A DNA stretch of 64,000 nucleotides from Chitinophagales bacterium. Its GTDB lineage: Bacteria; Bacteroidota; Bacteroidia; Chitinophagales; UBA2359. The notes under the pieces are model-generated. The model was not told the DNA's origin. It worked only from the letters and a program-made list of their open reading frames with translations, and ran no database searches. A program made the position numbers and the translations under genes. Below are positions 1 to 7,959 of this stretch, in pieces; position 1 is the first letter of the stretch, and each line of letters opens with the position of its first letter. The DNA lies in contig JAWKLZ010000002.1 of NCBI GenBank assembly GCA_041392475.1, positions 1,558,501 to 1,622,500 on the forward strand. The letters are read 5' to 3'.

Positions 1-2
1 TT

Positions 3-428
3 GTGCATGACCAACACCAAGATTTATCGGGGATTTACCTATCAGATTCTGCCTCCAATGATTCATTGCAGCCTACCAATTACCTCCTAACGATTCCCGA
101 GATTTACCACCTTCATCTTCAAGCAGATTTAATCGTATTGAGTAGTTGCAGCAGCGGTGTAGGAAAATTGTACAAAGGAGAAGGCATGATGGCATTGAAT
201 AGAGGGTTTTTGTATGCTGGGGCAAGCAACATTATTTTCACCCAATTTGACATTCCCGATGAATCAAGCAGTCAATTGGTGCGGAATTTATTTGCATACA
301 TACTTGATGAGGATTCCTACGCAGTAGCCCTGCAAAAAGCCAAATGTAAACAACTCGCTTTGCCCGATACAAGTCCACAAGATTGGGCAGGATTTGCCTA
401 CATAGGGTTGTTTACACAGATGCAATAA
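3..428 (+). CDS. CHAT-domain protein, C-terminal fragment (5' end outside window)
   Basis: The frame is open from the left edge, so this is the tail of a larger gene. It carries the end of a CHAT (caspase-HetF-associated-with-TPR) peptidase domain. The nucleophile block LSSCSSGVG has its Cys at about residue 49 of the fragment, followed by GEGMMALNRGFLYAGA and a closing WAGFAYIGL, the usual end of the fold. The catalytic His lies upstream of the window. The C-terminus resembles that of the complete TPR-CHAT protein at 37520-40498, but unlike that protein it has no C-terminal membrane helix. The role is unknown. CHAT proteins of this kind are caspase-like proteases, usually with TPR repeats upstream. 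Confidence 0.85.
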   Translation: MHDQHQDLSGIYLSDSASNDSLQPTNYLLTIPEIYHLHLQADLIVLSSCSSGVGKLYKGEGMMALNRGFLYAGASNIIFTQFDIPDESSSQLVRNLFAYILDEDSYAVALQKAKCKQLALPDTSPQDWAGFAYIGLFTQMQ

Positions 429-470
429 AGCCGACTAAAAATTAGGATTCCATCATAAAAAATTAATTTT

Positions 471-478
471 TAACTTTG
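471..478 (+). promoter_or_regulatory. Bacteroidota -7 element (TAACTTTG) upstream of frr
   Basis: TAACTTTG matches the Bacteroidota sigma-A -7 consensus TAnnTTTG. It lies 83 bases before the frr start codon. No clear TTTG -33 box is visible at the usual 19-21 base spacing. Confidence 0.5.
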
Positions 479-561
479 CAATACTAAAATCGAAGCTATA
501 AAATGGTTTTGTAGTTCCAAATTTCTTATCAATAAGTTTTAAACAGAAAAAAAAATCAACA

Positions 562-1119
562 ATGATGACCACCGATGAAGTAATTGAACATGTGACATTC
601 TACATGGAAGAGGCTATTAGTCACTTAGAAAAAGAATTGGTAACTGTACGTGCAGGAAAAGCTTCTGCAACTATGTTCAACAATGTGTTTGTAGATTATT
701 ATGGTACAAGCACACAAATTGGTCAAGTGGCGAATATCAGCAATCAAGATGCTCGTACTCTGATTATTCAGCCGTGGGAAAAAAATATGCTTCAGCCTAT
801 AGAAAAGGCAATTTTTGCAGCAAACTTGGGTGTAACACCTCAAAACAATGGGGAACTTATTCGAATCAATATTCCACCATTGACCGAAGAGCGTCGTAAA
901 GACCTTGCCAAACAAGTGAAAGCGATGGGCGAACATGCCAAAGTGAGTATCCGAAACGTGCGTAAAGATGCCAACAATTCTTTGAAAAAAATGAAGGATG
1001 ATTTCTCAGAAGATGTTATCAAAAGGGTACAAGGTGAGGTACAAGATTTGACCAATGTGCATATAGAGAAAGTTGATAAGGAAGTTGCTGCTAAGGAAAA
1101 AGAGATTTTGACTATTTAG
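562..1119 (+). CDS. frr: Ribosome recycling factor
   Basis: The 185-aa product has the length and sequence of RRF. With EF-G, RRF splits the post-termination ribosome from mRNA and tRNA in the cytoplasm. Family landmarks are the N-terminal helix with VRAGKASATMFNNV, the hinge-region DARTLIIQPWEK, and the C-terminal helix with RKDLAKQVKAMGEHAKVSIRNVRKDA. Two ATG codons are adjacent (562 and 565) and either could be the start. A TAACTTTG promoter precedes the gene. The convergent gene's stop codon begins only one base after the frr stop, so there is no room for a separate terminator. Confidence 0.97.
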   Translation: MMTTDEVIEHVTFYMEEAISHLEKELVTVRAGKASATMFNNVFVDYYGTSTQIGQVANISNQDARTLIIQPWEKNMLQPIEKAIFAANLGVTPQNNGELIRINIPPLTEERRKDLAKQVKAMGEHAKVSIRNVRKDANNSLKKMKDDFSEDVIKRVQGEVQDLTNVHIEKVDKEVAAKEKEILTI

Positions 1120-1120
1120 A

Positions 1121-1897
1121 TCAAATCATTTGTAGGGTCTCCAAACTGATCCAGCCTTCTCGACCATCACTTAACGATACTTTTACCCATTCATCTAACT
1201 GATCTGTCACCACTACTTTTACACCCTCTGTAAGGGTTGTGCCGATTTCACTATCATTAGAAGGTGCTGTTTGTAGTGGCGTTTCTTGTGCGACAACAAT
1301 GGCAGAGTGATGCTGAAAGCGGTATTGGTAGCGACTGTACGCAAACAACAACAACAATATAGTCAAGATACTAAGGGTGATGCCACTATAAAAACTGCGT
1401 TTTTTGATAGTGGCTTCTTTTCGGTATGTGAATAGACCAAAAGCGCAAAATGTTCCCCAAAGAGTCAATAGACACAGCAAACCCCAAGTGGTAGGAGAGA
1501 AGGTATGCACAATGTTTTGCCACCAACGTACATAAAACAAAGTAGGAATATTGTTAATTGGAAATTTAACTTGCTGATTCGCGATATCTAAGTTATGTAG
1601 AATGTCAGCATCTTTTGGGGAGATTTTCTTGGCACGTTCATACTGCAAAATGGCAAGTCCCAAATTGCCTTGTTGGTAATAGAGATTTCCCAAGTTGTAA
1701 TACAATACACACGATTCTTGACCTTCTGCAATCAGAGTTTGGTATAAATCAATCGCTTCCTGCGGTTTCCCACTTGCGGCCAATTCATTTGCCTTTGCCA
1801 TCTGATCTTGTGGCGTTGCTGCAAAAAGTAAATTGCTAAAAATCAGCAACAAACAATAGGTAAGTATTTTATGAAAATTTGTTTTCATCCAGTGCAA
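1121..1897 (-). CDS. BatE-like TPR and SH3-domain membrane protein
   Basis: 258 aa with an N-terminal signal or membrane segment, then two TPR units (about residues 35-105, YYNLGNLYYQQGNLGLAILQYERA). Two transmembrane helices follow near 135-155 and 172-190, and a C-terminal bacterial SH3 domain ends the protein (about 198-258, with DEWVKVSLSDGREGWI). This order is that of BatE, the last member of the Bacteroides aerotolerance (bat) clusters. No batA-D genes are beside it here, so the pathway link is inference from architecture. It probably works in the inner membrane with the SH3 domain outside. The neighbour upstream on the same strand is an amidohydrolase, separated by a palindromic repeat. 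Confidence 0.7.
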   Translation of the reverse strand: MHWMKTNFHKILTYCLLLIFSNLLFAATPQDQMAKANELAASGKPQEAIDLYQTLIAEGQESCVLYYNLGNLYYQQGNLGLAILQYERAKKISPKDADILHNLDIANQQVKFPINNIPTLFYVRWWQNIVHTFSPTTWGLLCLLTLWGTFCAFGLFTYRKEATIKKRSFYSGITLSILTILLLLFAYSRYQYRFQHHSAIVVAQETPLQTAPSNDSEIGTTLTEGVKVVVTDQLDEWVKVSLSDGREGWISLETLQMI

Positions 1898-1971
1898 ATC
1901 GTTTTCAGTTGAAAGGCTGCAACAAATTTACTACATTTTTAGCTGATATAGGAATATCGTTGAAGGAGTCA

Positions 1972-2048
1972 AAACTTTTGAAGTTCCTTTTTGATAAACG
2001 GCTAATTTCTTAATATCCAATTTTGTAGAGGATAAACTTCAAAAGTTT
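1972..2048. repeat. 77-bp palindromic element, copy 1
   Basis: Perfect 14-bp inverted arms (AAACTTTTGAAGTT at 1972-1985 and its complement at 2035-2048) flank a 49-base centre. A second element of almost the same size and arm sequence lies at 9621-9698. Both are intergenic. It may be a small palindromic repeat family or a MITE-like remnant. Confidence 0.6.
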
Positions 2049-2075
2049 CCAATGATGAAATCTTTCGCCCAAAGT

Positions 2076-3257
2076 TTACACTAACCTTGTCACTTCTACC
2101 TCACTATTCAAACTCCAATCTGCATCCAAATTAGACAACAAATTCAGCCCAGGAGTTTTCCCTACTTCAATGCTTCCCAAGTCTGCTTCAAAACCCAAAG
2201 CCTTTGCTCCATTCAATGTAGCCCATTGCAGCAAAGTCTCGAAAGACAAATAAGATTGAAAGTGGGTAATGGTCTTCATTTCGTCCAAAACCGATAGCTG
2301 CCAATTGGAGGTCAAACTGTCTGTACCGATGGTCATTTGGGCATCATTGTCTATAAACGGTTGATAGTAAGGTATTCTGTTTTCGATGTAAAGATTGGCA
2401 TTGGCGCAAGTTGCCCAAAATACATTCTTACCTCCCCATTCATGTGCAGCCTGAATATCTTCGGGACGACTCATGGTATTGTGTACAAAAAGGGTGCGGT
2501 GCTGAGGATTCATATTTTGAAGTGCATAGTGAATAGCCGTTTGTCCGCTGGGCTGAAAGTGGTCAATGCCAATTTGAAAGGCTTCATAAAACTTCAAAAA
2601 ATCACCTGTTTTGTTCAGAAAAAACTGGTCTTCATGGGGTGTTTCTTGGTTGTGAATACTGACCGTGCATCCCTCTTCATTGATGTCCTTCAATAAACCG
2701 AACAATTTTACAGAAACAGTATAAGGCGCATGAGGAACACAACTTTTGCGGTTGCCATTGTTACTGCTCTGCCCTTCAAACACTTGATGGTAGTCTTCAA
2801 ATGTTTTTTGCGCCCAATCGTTTTGCAGAAAATCAAACATTTCTACAAAGGTATAATAGCGAATCGAGCTTTTTTCTTTGGTCGCTGCCGTATCCGTTTT
2901 GTTAGAAATATCGCCTACTGCCACAATCCCTTGCTCATACATGTATCGGTCGCCTGCTATGATAGCCGCTAGAATTTCTTCTTGTGGCACGTCTCGGTGA
3001 TTGACCACCGTTTTCAGAAAAGGCAGCAAACCTGTCCCCGTAGGTGCAACTCCTTTCATGTGAGAGAGTTCGAGGTGGCAGTGTGTGTTTACAAACCCTG
3101 GAACGATTGCGCCACGATGTATTTCCAATGTTGTAGGATCGTGGTTCACTCGTTCCTCTATTTGTAAGATTTTACCATTATCATCCGTAACGATGACTCC
3201 TTTTTCGATGGGAGCAACATTGACAGGAAAGATGTAGTCTGCGGTAATTTTACGCAT
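2076..3257 (-). CDS. Amidohydrolase, possible aminodeoxyfutalosine or related deaminase
   Basis: 393-aa metal-dependent amidohydrolase of the cytosine/chlorohydrolase branch. It has a short N-terminal beta sandwich, the metal motif VNTHCHLELSHMKG (about residues 56-69), a later metal His in SVSIHNQETPHEDQF, HNTMSRPED, and the terminal metal Asp in TIGTDSLTSN. The HCHLELSH block is typical of the clade that includes aminodeoxyfutalosine deaminase of futalosine-pathway menaquinone synthesis. No other mqn gene is in the window, so the substrate is uncertain; guanine- or SAH-type deamination is the alternative. It is cytoplasmic and appears to be transcribed alone, divergently from a TetR-family gene. 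Confidence 0.75.
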   Translation of the reverse strand: MRKITADYIFPVNVAPIEKGVIVTDDNGKILQIEERVNHDPTTLEIHRGAIVPGFVNTHCHLELSHMKGVAPTGTGLLPFLKTVVNHRDVPQEEILAAIIAGDRYMYEQGIVAVGDISNKTDTAATKEKSSIRYYTFVEMFDFLQNDWAQKTFEDYHQVFEGQSSNNGNRKSCVPHAPYTVSVKLFGLLKDINEEGCTVSIHNQETPHEDQFFLNKTGDFLKFYEAFQIGIDHFQPSGQTAIHYALQNMNPQHRTLFVHNTMSRPEDIQAAHEWGGKNVFWATCANANLYIENRIPYYQPFIDNDAQMTIGTDSLTSNWQLSVLDEMKTITHFQSYLSFETLLQWATLNGAKALGFEADLGSIEVGKTPGLNLLSNLDADWSLNSEVEVTRLV

Positions 3258-3409
3258 GTTTCGCTCGATTTATGTTTGAAGGTTGGTGTAAAATTGAAGG
3301 CTTGAAGATAGCAAAAAGCGAATGATTGAAGGAAATATTTATAGATAATATAGTTATATCCTTCGAATCTAACAATCGTTTGGTAAAGGAACAAAATTGC
3401 TTTTTATTG

Positions 3410-3417
3410 TACCTTTG
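3410..3417 (+). promoter_or_regulatory. -7 element (TACCTTTG) upstream of the TetR-family gene
   Basis: TACCTTTG is a perfect TAnnTTTG match, 30 bases before the start codon. A start site about 7 bases downstream would give a leader of about 24 bases. The 190-base divergent gap to the amidohydrolase gene is where a TetR operator would be expected, but I could not pick out a convincing palindrome. Confidence 0.55.
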
Positions 3418-3447
3418 TATGACTCTCATTAGAAAAAATAAACCTTT

Positions 3448-4038
3448 ATGCCAGTACAAAAAGTAAGTTTGGAGTTCATTATCAAGCAGTCACTTAAAGT
3501 CTTTCGCAAAAAAGGCTATCACCATACGTCAATGGAAGACTTGGCGAAGGCTTGTGGTTTGAAAAAAGGGAGTTTGTATCATTACTTCAAAGGCGAGGAA
3601 GGAAACGAGAGTAACAAAGGTAAATTGGGCATGATGAAGGCGGTCATCAAATATCTACATGACTACTACAAACGTGAGGCTTTTGTTCATGCGTACGACA
3701 AAAAACTGGGGGCAGAGCAGCGTTTGCGGATTTTGGGAAGCATTGCAGAGGAACACTATTTTGCTTCAGATAGTGGTTGTTTGTTTGGCAATTTGGCATT
3801 GGAGGCTGCGGGGAGTCACGGTGAATTGGAGGAGTTGGTCAATGCGTTTTTTGTGGATTTTATCAATGCCTTGAGAACTATTTTTGAAGAAAAATTTGAG
3901 CCTAAAATAGCTTTGGAGTATGCCGAACAGAGTTTGGCAGAGATTGAAGGGGCGGTGATGATGATGCGTGTGTTTGACAAACGGGACTACCTCATAAGGG
4001 CCAATCAGCAGATTTTGAAGCGTTTTCGGAAAGGTTAG
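3448..4038 (+). CDS. TetR/AcrR-family transcriptional regulator
   Basis: 196 aa. The N-terminal helix-turn-helix (about residues 8-52) reads ALKVFRKKGYHHTSMEDLAK followed by GLKKGSLYHYFKG, the classic TetR signature. The remaining 140 residues are the helical ligand-binding and dimerisation domain and do not point to a ligand. TetR proteins usually repress a neighbouring gene. The divergent amidohydrolase is the nearest candidate because the gene downstream is convergent. The ATG at 3448 fits the promoter at 3410. Confidence 0.9.
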   Translation: MPVQKVSLEFIIKQSLKVFRKKGYHHTSMEDLAKACGLKKGSLYHYFKGEEGNESNKGKLGMMKAVIKYLHDYYKREAFVHAYDKKLGAEQRLRILGSIAEEHYFASDSGCLFGNLALEAAGSHGELEELVNAFFVDFINALRTIFEEKFEPKIALEYAEQSLAEIEGAVMMMRVFDKRDYLIRANQQILKRFRKG

Positions 4039-4047
4039 TGCGCTGGT

Positions 4048-4683
4048 TTATTCTTTAATCCTGACCAATCCATTCAATAAATCCTCTGCATCTGTTCGGT
4101 ATTCGTCCATCATGTTTTGGGCGGTGTAGGTGATGAACTGAATTGTTCCTCCTTCGTCAGAATAGTAGTAGCCATAGTAAGAAAACTTAATACTTTGAAG
4201 TGTTCCATTCATTTGCAGCAAAAGAACTTTGATGCCATTGACCATGCGGTATTCCTCTTTGACTATTTTCAAATCTGGAGAAACTGCTCGCCCATTTTCC
4301 AACGCTATTTTCTTCAATACATCCAAAGGAATTTCGATTTTTTCGGTGATAATCATTCCATACAAATCTCCTTCCTTCAATTGTAGTTCGTATTCTGCTT
4401 CGTCATTGTTTGTTGCTTTTTTGAAGTTCCATTTTTTTGGATTCAACCCAAAACCCAAATCTATTTTGGAGCTTTTCAACAAAAAAGTCGATTTTTTGGG
4501 TGTTTCAAACTCGGTGGGATTCATCGGGATTTCTACTACTTCTACCGAGTCTTCCTCCAAATATGCCCATGTTCCGTCTTCGTACAATAGGACTTCTTGA
4601 CCTGTTTGGGTGATTGCTTTTTGCTGGGCGTAAGTGAATACGGTTGTGCTTAGTAAGAGTAGAGTAAGGGTTAGGTTTTTCAT
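4048..4683 (-). CDS. Exported protein of unknown function
   Basis: 211 aa with a clear signal peptide (MKNLTLTLLLLSTTVFTYA, cut before QQ). The mature N-terminus, AITQTGQEVLLYEDGTWAYL, is a short motif seen at the start of many Bacteroidota exported proteins. The rest is a soluble domain that I do not recognise, with alternating hydrophobic residues (YELQLKEGDLYGMIITEKIEIPL). It probably acts in the periplasm or at the envelope. It is convergent with the TetR gene, 9 bases away, and stands apart from the HAD gene upstream. Confidence 0.7.
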   Translation of the reverse strand: MKNLTLTLLLLSTTVFTYAQQKAITQTGQEVLLYEDGTWAYLEEDSVEVVEIPMNPTEFETPKKSTFLLKSSKIDLGFGLNPKKWNFKKATNNDEAEYELQLKEGDLYGMIITEKIEIPLDVLKKIALENGRAVSPDLKIVKEEYRMVNGIKVLLLQMNGTLQSIKFSYYGYYYSDEGGTIQFITYTAQNMMDEYRTDAEDLLNGLVRIKE

Positions 4684-4766
4684 TTATAGTTGTTTAGATG
4701 GTTTTTTACATGTCTAAAGGTAAAGTATAATTTTGAAATTGGCAAAAAATATTTTTTGAACTTCCT

Positions 4767-5615
4767 TCACCCCATCGCCACCGACTCACATACATAATCA
4801 GGAATCACCCCAGTCGTTTTAATCAACATTTTCGCTTCCTTTGGCAGCGTCTTACCCGTCAAGACCAAAGCCGTATCAAAGCCAAATTTATTGCCTCCTA
4901 AAATATCGGTACGGAGCGAATCTCCAACCATCAAAATTTCATTTTTGCTGAAATAACTCTTTTGAAGGAGGTGTTCATAAGCGAAAATAAACATTTGAGA
5001 ATCAGGTTTTCCAAATCGGATAAAACGTTTTTTGACCACATTTTCCAGCAAGTTTCCAATGCCGCCAATCGCCAAAGCTACTTGCCCACCCGATATAGGA
5101 TAGGTATGATCGGTATTGGCAATGACCACAGGAATATTCCTAAGTCGTAGAAGGTTGATTGCCTTGTTGAAGTCGGTATTCCAATCAAAACCTTCGTCGT
5201 CCAACAATACCAATGCGCTGATTTCGTCCACTCGATTGAAGTCCAAAGCACTCAAAGGAATCGTATGTAAATCAGCCGTTTCGATGTAGTGAGCCGAGTC
5301 TTCTGTACCCAGATAAGCAACAGTACCTTCTTTCACCTTGAGCCGCAAATATTCTCGTGCCATCATGCCCGATGAAATAATGTCATCTGCACCGATTTCG
5401 GTCAGCCCCAATTTGTGGAATTTTTCCGCCAATTGTTGCGGACTCCTCGAAGCATCGTTGGTCAAAACGTGGATGATAATGCCTTGATTCCGCAATTCTT
5501 CAATGGTATTTTCGACTCCTTCAATCAAGCCATTGTAGTTTTTCAGAACCCCATAGGAATCAAAAAAAATGGCCTTGTATTGAGATGCAACAGATTGAAA
5601 AGACTTGATTTTCAT
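4767..5615 (-). CDS. HAD-superfamily class IIA hydrolase, NagD-like
   Basis: 282-aa phosphatase-fold enzyme. HAD motif I is AIFFDSYGVLKNYNG, where the second catalytic Asp is Tyr (DSYG rather than DxDG). Motif II is VLTNDASRS, the Lys motif is FGKPDSQMF and motif III is ILMVGDSLRTDILGG. The IIA cap lies between motifs II and III. NagD-like members dephosphorylate small phosphorylated metabolites, and the substrate is not predictable. DxD to DxY at the acid/base position could lower phosphatase activity. Only 3 bases separate it from the upstream kinase-fold gene, so the two are almost certainly cotranscribed and may act on the same compound. Confidence 0.85.
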   Translation of the reverse strand: MKIKSFQSVASQYKAIFFDSYGVLKNYNGLIEGVENTIEELRNQGIIIHVLTNDASRSPQQLAEKFHKLGLTEIGADDIISSGMMAREYLRLKVKEGTVAYLGTEDSAHYIETADLHTIPLSALDFNRVDEISALVLLDDEGFDWNTDFNKAINLLRLRNIPVVIANTDHTYPISGGQVALAIGGIGNLLENVVKKRFIRFGKPDSQMFIFAYEHLLQKSYFSKNEILMVGDSLRTDILGGNKFGFDTALVLTGKTLPKEAKMLIKTTGVIPDYVCESVAMG

Positions 5616-5618
5616 TGG

Positions 5619-6650
5619 TTAAATATTTAAAGCTCGTAAGATACGATCTGCATCAAAATTGTCTATAGATGGTAAGTGTTGTTCGAGTGCTTCCTTTTGC
5701 AGCTTGTTGGCATACATTTCGTGAAAAAAATAGCGACCATATTTAATCACATAATGCAGAATAAAAAAGCGATAGGCTTCTTTCATAAATAGCACCTCAT
5801 TTTTCTGCAATGGGTACTCTTGATGGTAAGATTTTAGGAACTGCAAAAAACGACTTTCCATGAGTGTACCAATATTGTAGGTGAAAATGGTGCGGTCGCC
5901 AATATCGGACACAATGCGACTCAAAAAATAAAAGTCCAAGATACGAGAACTCATTCTAAACCAATCATAATCCCACCGAGAAAAAAGCTTGTAGGTGCGT
6001 GTTACCGAAAAATTGCCGATGTTCCAATCCACAAAAACGGGTATTTTGGGGAATTTGTCTGCCCCCAATTTGTCTGTATTTTCGAGAAATAGCTCACAAT
6101 TTCTTTTGAGCAAATCAAAATACCTACGGTGTTCATGATCTTCAGATTGTATGGAATACAACAGATCGTGAATGTCTGTTTGCAGTGTTTTGGAGGAGTT
6201 AGGGAGTGTATTTCGGATGTCGGTACAAACTTGGTGAAACGTAGCAAATTGCTTTCCCATAGCATTGATTTGTTCATCATCAAAACGTTTGGGTAATCGT
6301 TTGCTGATTTTGATGGGCTTATAAAAAACGACCCACGCATCCACAAATTTGTTTTGAAAGCGATGCACAAACAAATCCGTTCCGCTAATTAAGGAGCGGG
6401 CTAAAAAATTCTCGAATGGGGCTGGCAGGTTGTTTGCCAACACATTGATGATGGTGTGGTCTTCTACAAAATGCTCAAAACGACCAAAATAGGTGATTTT
6501 TGCAATGACAAAACTGCCATTGGTCAGCAGCACTTTGTAAACGTGATTGGTCGACACCATTGCGCTGATGTCGGTGATGGACTTGATGGCTCTCGAAGTA
6601 TCGTAAGCCATCCATGCGTATTTGACAACGGTGGTGAAATCTATAAACAT
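5619..6650 (-). CDS. Kinase-fold protein related to aminoglycoside/choline phosphotransferases
   Basis: 343 aa. The arrangement fits the APH/choline-kinase fold. There is an N-lobe with VYKVLLTNGSFVIAKI (Lys51 as the candidate ATP Lys), then a catalytic-loop-like FVDWNIGNF (Asp208, Asn213) and a DFD-like SRWDYDW (Asp227, Asp229). The usual HGD of the loop is FVD here. The C-lobe is long and helical. The family identity is an inference from motif spacing. A phosphotransferase beside a HAD phosphatase suggests paired phosphorylation and dephosphorylation of one metabolite. It is first in the two-gene unit. Confidence 0.5.
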   Translation of the reverse strand: MFIDFTTVVKYAWMAYDTSRAIKSITDISAMVSTNHVYKVLLTNGSFVIAKITYFGRFEHFVEDHTIINVLANNLPAPFENFLARSLISGTDLFVHRFQNKFVDAWVVFYKPIKISKRLPKRFDDEQINAMGKQFATFHQVCTDIRNTLPNSSKTLQTDIHDLLYSIQSEDHEHRRYFDLLKRNCELFLENTDKLGADKFPKIPVFVDWNIGNFSVTRTYKLFSRWDYDWFRMSSRILDFYFLSRIVSDIGDRTIFTYNIGTLMESRFLQFLKSYHQEYPLQKNEVLFMKEAYRFFILHYVIKYGRYFFHEMYANKLQKEALEQHLPSIDNFDADRILRALNI

Positions 6651-6713
6651 GAGATAGAATGATAATTAAAATCAGAATGTAAATGAAAAAAATCCAGCGT
6701 AATCTACAACGAA

Positions 6714-6733
6714 TTGTCGTAGCAGTGTAATGA
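6714..6733. repeat. Downstream copy of a 20-bp motif found twice inside the DUF1016 gene
   Basis: TTGTCGTAGCAGTGTAATGA lies just after the DUF1016 stop codon. Near-identical copies lie within that gene at 7441-7460 and 7549-7568, where they encode the repeated VTL(L/S)RQL segments. Read on the minus strand, the downstream copy encodes ITLLRQF, so it may be a remnant of a duplicated 3' segment. Confidence 0.5.
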
Positions 6734-6744
6734 TAATACAACTA

Positions 6745-7767
6745 CTATTCCAACCGTCTCCTTGCAGCCCGTTCTTTTGCCTCCAAAACAGCTTTATGTA
6801 ATCTTTCCTCCAATACATTTTTAGGCGGTAATTCAGTCCAATATTCTGCGACCATAATGCCATCTTTGTGCATTTCGAGTAGCTCGATTTGTTCTCTACT
6901 TGCTTCAGTACAAAGAATTAAACCGATTGGAGCGTTTTCGTTTTCTTGTCGTTCATATTTGTTCAACCATTTGAGATACAATTCCATTTGCCCTTTATAT
7001 TGGGCGTTGAACTTACCGACTTTTAGTTCGATTGCTACCAAACGGTTCAGTTTTCGGTGGAAAAACAAGAGGTCTAAATAGTAGTCGTCCGCATCAATAA
7101 TCATCCGTTTTTGCCGCTCGACAAAAGCAAATCCTTTTCCAAGTTCCAGTATGAATTGCTCCAAATCATGTAAAATAGCATCTTCCAAGTCCTTTTCGAG
7201 AAAATCGGCATTTAGTCCCAGTAAATTTAGAAAATAAGGGTCTTTGAAATAATTGTAGGTGTCGGGGAAAGCAGTGGGTAACTGTGTATTGCCAATGACT
7301 ACACGCTCATACGCTTTCAATTCCATCTGTCTGCGAAGTTCTCTAACGCTCCAAGATTGAAGGGCGATTTGTTGAGCATAATAAGTTCTTGCTTCGCCTT
7401 GTTTGAGTGGAAAAATAGCAATAAAATGCGACCAACTCAATTGTCGTGACAGTGTAACGACTTTTTCAAAATCTGGAAATTGCTCTACAAATTGCAACAT
7501 TCGGCGTAGGTTTTTTTCTTCAAAACTCCGTCCGTAATCTTTTGTCAATTGTCGTAACAGTGTAACGACAATTTGTTTTCCGTAGCCAATTCGTTGATTT
7601 TGAAAGATATACTCTTTCACACGTTTCCCTACTTGCCAATACAAAAGCGTGAGTGCACTGTTGATTTGAACAGTTACTTGTTTTTTGCTGTCTTCAATCA
7701 ACTGCATCAATTCTTCTACTAAGCCTTTTTCGTGTAATAAGTCGGGGAACTTGTTTTCTTCATCCAT
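6745..7767 (-). CDS. DUF1016 (YhcG-like) PD-(D/E)XK nuclease-domain protein
   Basis: 340 aa from the ATG at 7767; a TTG at 7791 would add 8 residues. The N-terminal half is the DUF1016 domain with LTLLYWQVGKRV, then two related blocks IVVTLLRQLTKDYGRSF and KVVTLSRQLSWSHF. The C-terminal half is a PD-(D/E)XK fold: DLLFFHRKLNRLVAIELK supplies the Asp and the ExK, and a Gln follows in QMELYLKWL. Members are predicted DNases found near mobile or defence loci, with unclear biological role. No restriction or transposase gene is beside it here. The gene is flanked by unrelated same-strand genes. Confidence 0.88.
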   Translation of the reverse strand: MDEENKFPDLLHEKGLVEELMQLIEDSKKQVTVQINSALTLLYWQVGKRVKEYIFQNQRIGYGKQIVVTLLRQLTKDYGRSFEEKNLRRMLQFVEQFPDFEKVVTLSRQLSWSHFIAIFPLKQGEARTYYAQQIALQSWSVRELRRQMELKAYERVVIGNTQLPTAFPDTYNYFKDPYFLNLLGLNADFLEKDLEDAILHDLEQFILELGKGFAFVERQKRMIIDADDYYLDLLFFHRKLNRLVAIELKVGKFNAQYKGQMELYLKWLNKYERQENENAPIGLILCTEASREQIELLEMHKDGIMVAEYWTELPPKNVLEERLHKAVLEAKERAARRRLE

Positions 7768-7959
7768 TGAAGCTATCTTTTTGTTTGCCAAGTTAACAAA
7801 GATTAGCTAAAAAATAGTTCTGCCCCAAATAAAATCCTTGAAATCGCTTGCAGGAGGATGTTTGCCAATCTTTTTTCTAAGCCAATAGAAAAAGCATAAA
7901 GTTGAACTATTTGCATTTTTTGAACGAAAAGTTCAACTGTTGGCAATCAAAAAATGTAT

